DNA of 64,000 nucleotides from Roseburia hominis (lineage in GTDB: Bacteria; Bacillota; Clostridia; Lachnospirales; Lachnospiraceae). A model generated the notes under the pieces. The model searched no databases. It was not told the origin of the DNA and saw only the letters and a list, made by a program, of their open reading frames with translations. The stretch spans positions 1,736,001-1,800,000 of the forward strand of contig CP159990.1 of NCBI GenBank assembly GCA_040702975.1, in the 5' to 3' direction. This document shows positions 63,413-64,000 of the stretch, piece after piece (the first letter of the stretch is position 1; every line of letters begins with the position of its first letter). A program made the position numbers and the translations under genes.

Positions 63413-64000
63413 TTATAGCTGTAACCGTGTAAAACAATAAGGATACAAAAATATGATCCAGAAGATGATCAGCATATGCTGGATCGTCTGCCCTGCCAGA
63501 TTCGTTCCCACCAGTGCTTTCATGCCGAATTGCAGAAGGGCCGTGAGGGTTATACCGATCACAAAACGCAGGAGCTTTGGCCGGGCGGAAGAGACCGGTC
63601 CCAAAGGGCCGTCCGCCACATTTTCCGTATCATGTCTGCCGGCGGTGGAAAAATTCAGGTAACGCGTTTCCAGGTACCAGCCCAGTCCAAAGCCGAACGC
63701 CGCACCGGAAGCCTTGAAGCAGTCGGAGACGTAGCGCGCCTCGATCACGCCGCCGGAATACAGCAGATAGGAATAGACGCACACGGCTACCGCACCAAGC
63801 GCCGATAAAAGGGAGATCCTTCTTACGTAGAGAGGATTCTCAAGTGCCTCGCGAAATCTCCAGATCAGCAGGGCAAACAGAAGCGAAAGCGCCATGGCGG
63901 TCAGGACATCTTTGGGCGTGTGGCAGCCCAGATACATTCGTGAAAAACCGATCAGAAGGAACAGGGCCGTGTAAAAGCATTTGCCATACCATTTCTTTGA
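63413..64000 (-). CDS. PAP2-type phosphatase, partial (5' end beyond the window)
   Basis: The frame is open to the right edge (63938-64000 reads KKWYGKCFYTALFLLIGFSR before MYLGCHTPKDV). SRMYLGCHTPKDVLTAM is the last catalytic motif of membrane PAP2 phosphatases (SRxxxGxHxxxD). The first motifs lie outside the window. Several further helices follow, making the C-terminal part longer than in simple PAP2 proteins. Likely a lipid-phosphate phosphatase. Confidence 0.75.
   Translation of the reverse strand, partial: SKKWYGKCFYTALFLLIGFSRMYLGCHTPKDVLTAMALSLLFALLIWRFREALENPLYVRRISLLSALGAVAVCVYSYLLYSGGVIEARYVSDCFKASGAAFGFGLGWYLETRYLNFSTAGRHDTENVADGPLGPVSSARPKLLRFVIGITLTALLQFGMKALVGTNLAGQTIQHMLIIFWIIFLYPYCFTRLQL

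Overview
The window reads as a chromosomal segment of a low-to-middle GC Firmicute, most likely a gut Clostridia of the Lachnospiraceae type. This rests on strong purine-rich ribosome binding sites, occasional TTG starts, a Gram-positive type IV pilus (T4P) locus without a secretin, HPr kinase, long-form ribosome hibernation factor and a Tn4451-like mobilizable transposon. No rRNA, tRNA or CRISPR array was seen.

Layout. 1-6232: threonine aldolase, then a MarR regulator with two copies of a 14-bp operator and a heterodimeric ABC exporter pair. 6341-27009: an accessory region bracketed by two paralogous GNAT genes, the right one truncated. It holds a PIN toxin-antitoxin pair, an FtsX/FtsX/ATPase ABC transporter, and the remains of an AT-rich gene for a subtilisin-like (S8) peptidase. 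A 12.65-kb Tn4451-like element (tnpX, relaxase, tnpV, 18-bp terminal inverted repeats) has split that peptidase gene; its two halves lie at 12158-12775 and 25430-26118 and are in frame across the element. The element carries its own heterodimeric ABC exporter pair, an orphan OmpR-type DNA-binding protein, a MerR/GNAT/membrane-protein module with a classic 19-bp-spacer promoter, an IS110 copy and a CHAP-domain remnant. Its recombinase is frameshifted.

27090-29693: an AbrB/PIN toxin-antitoxin pair and pyrG. A 283-bp direct repeat, one copy of which forms the antitoxin 5' end and pyrG leader, flanks the PIN/AbrB genes.

30007-49868: one long T4P operon of 12 recognised genes plus a 21-codon ORF. 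The first gene encodes a 3292-residue protein with a perfect prepilin N-terminus, about 38 GLUG-like repeats and a tail of Fn3-like beta domains. Minor pilins, the major pilin, an atypical pilin-like protein, prepilin peptidase, PilC, a PilM/PilN fusion, PilO, PilB with a c-di-GMP-binding-type MshEN domain, and PilT follow. The inferred product is a retractable pilus that displays a giant adhesin; this is the most striking system in the window.

49973-64000: housekeeping genes: DUF1846 protein, ftsH, uvrC-hprK-glucokinase, a class A penicillin-binding protein, YigZ, hpf, a PsiE-like protein and a PAP2 phosphatase cut by the window edge. A 45-bp palindromic repeat occurs here as three tandem copies and one inverted copy, with a diverged copy at 1281.
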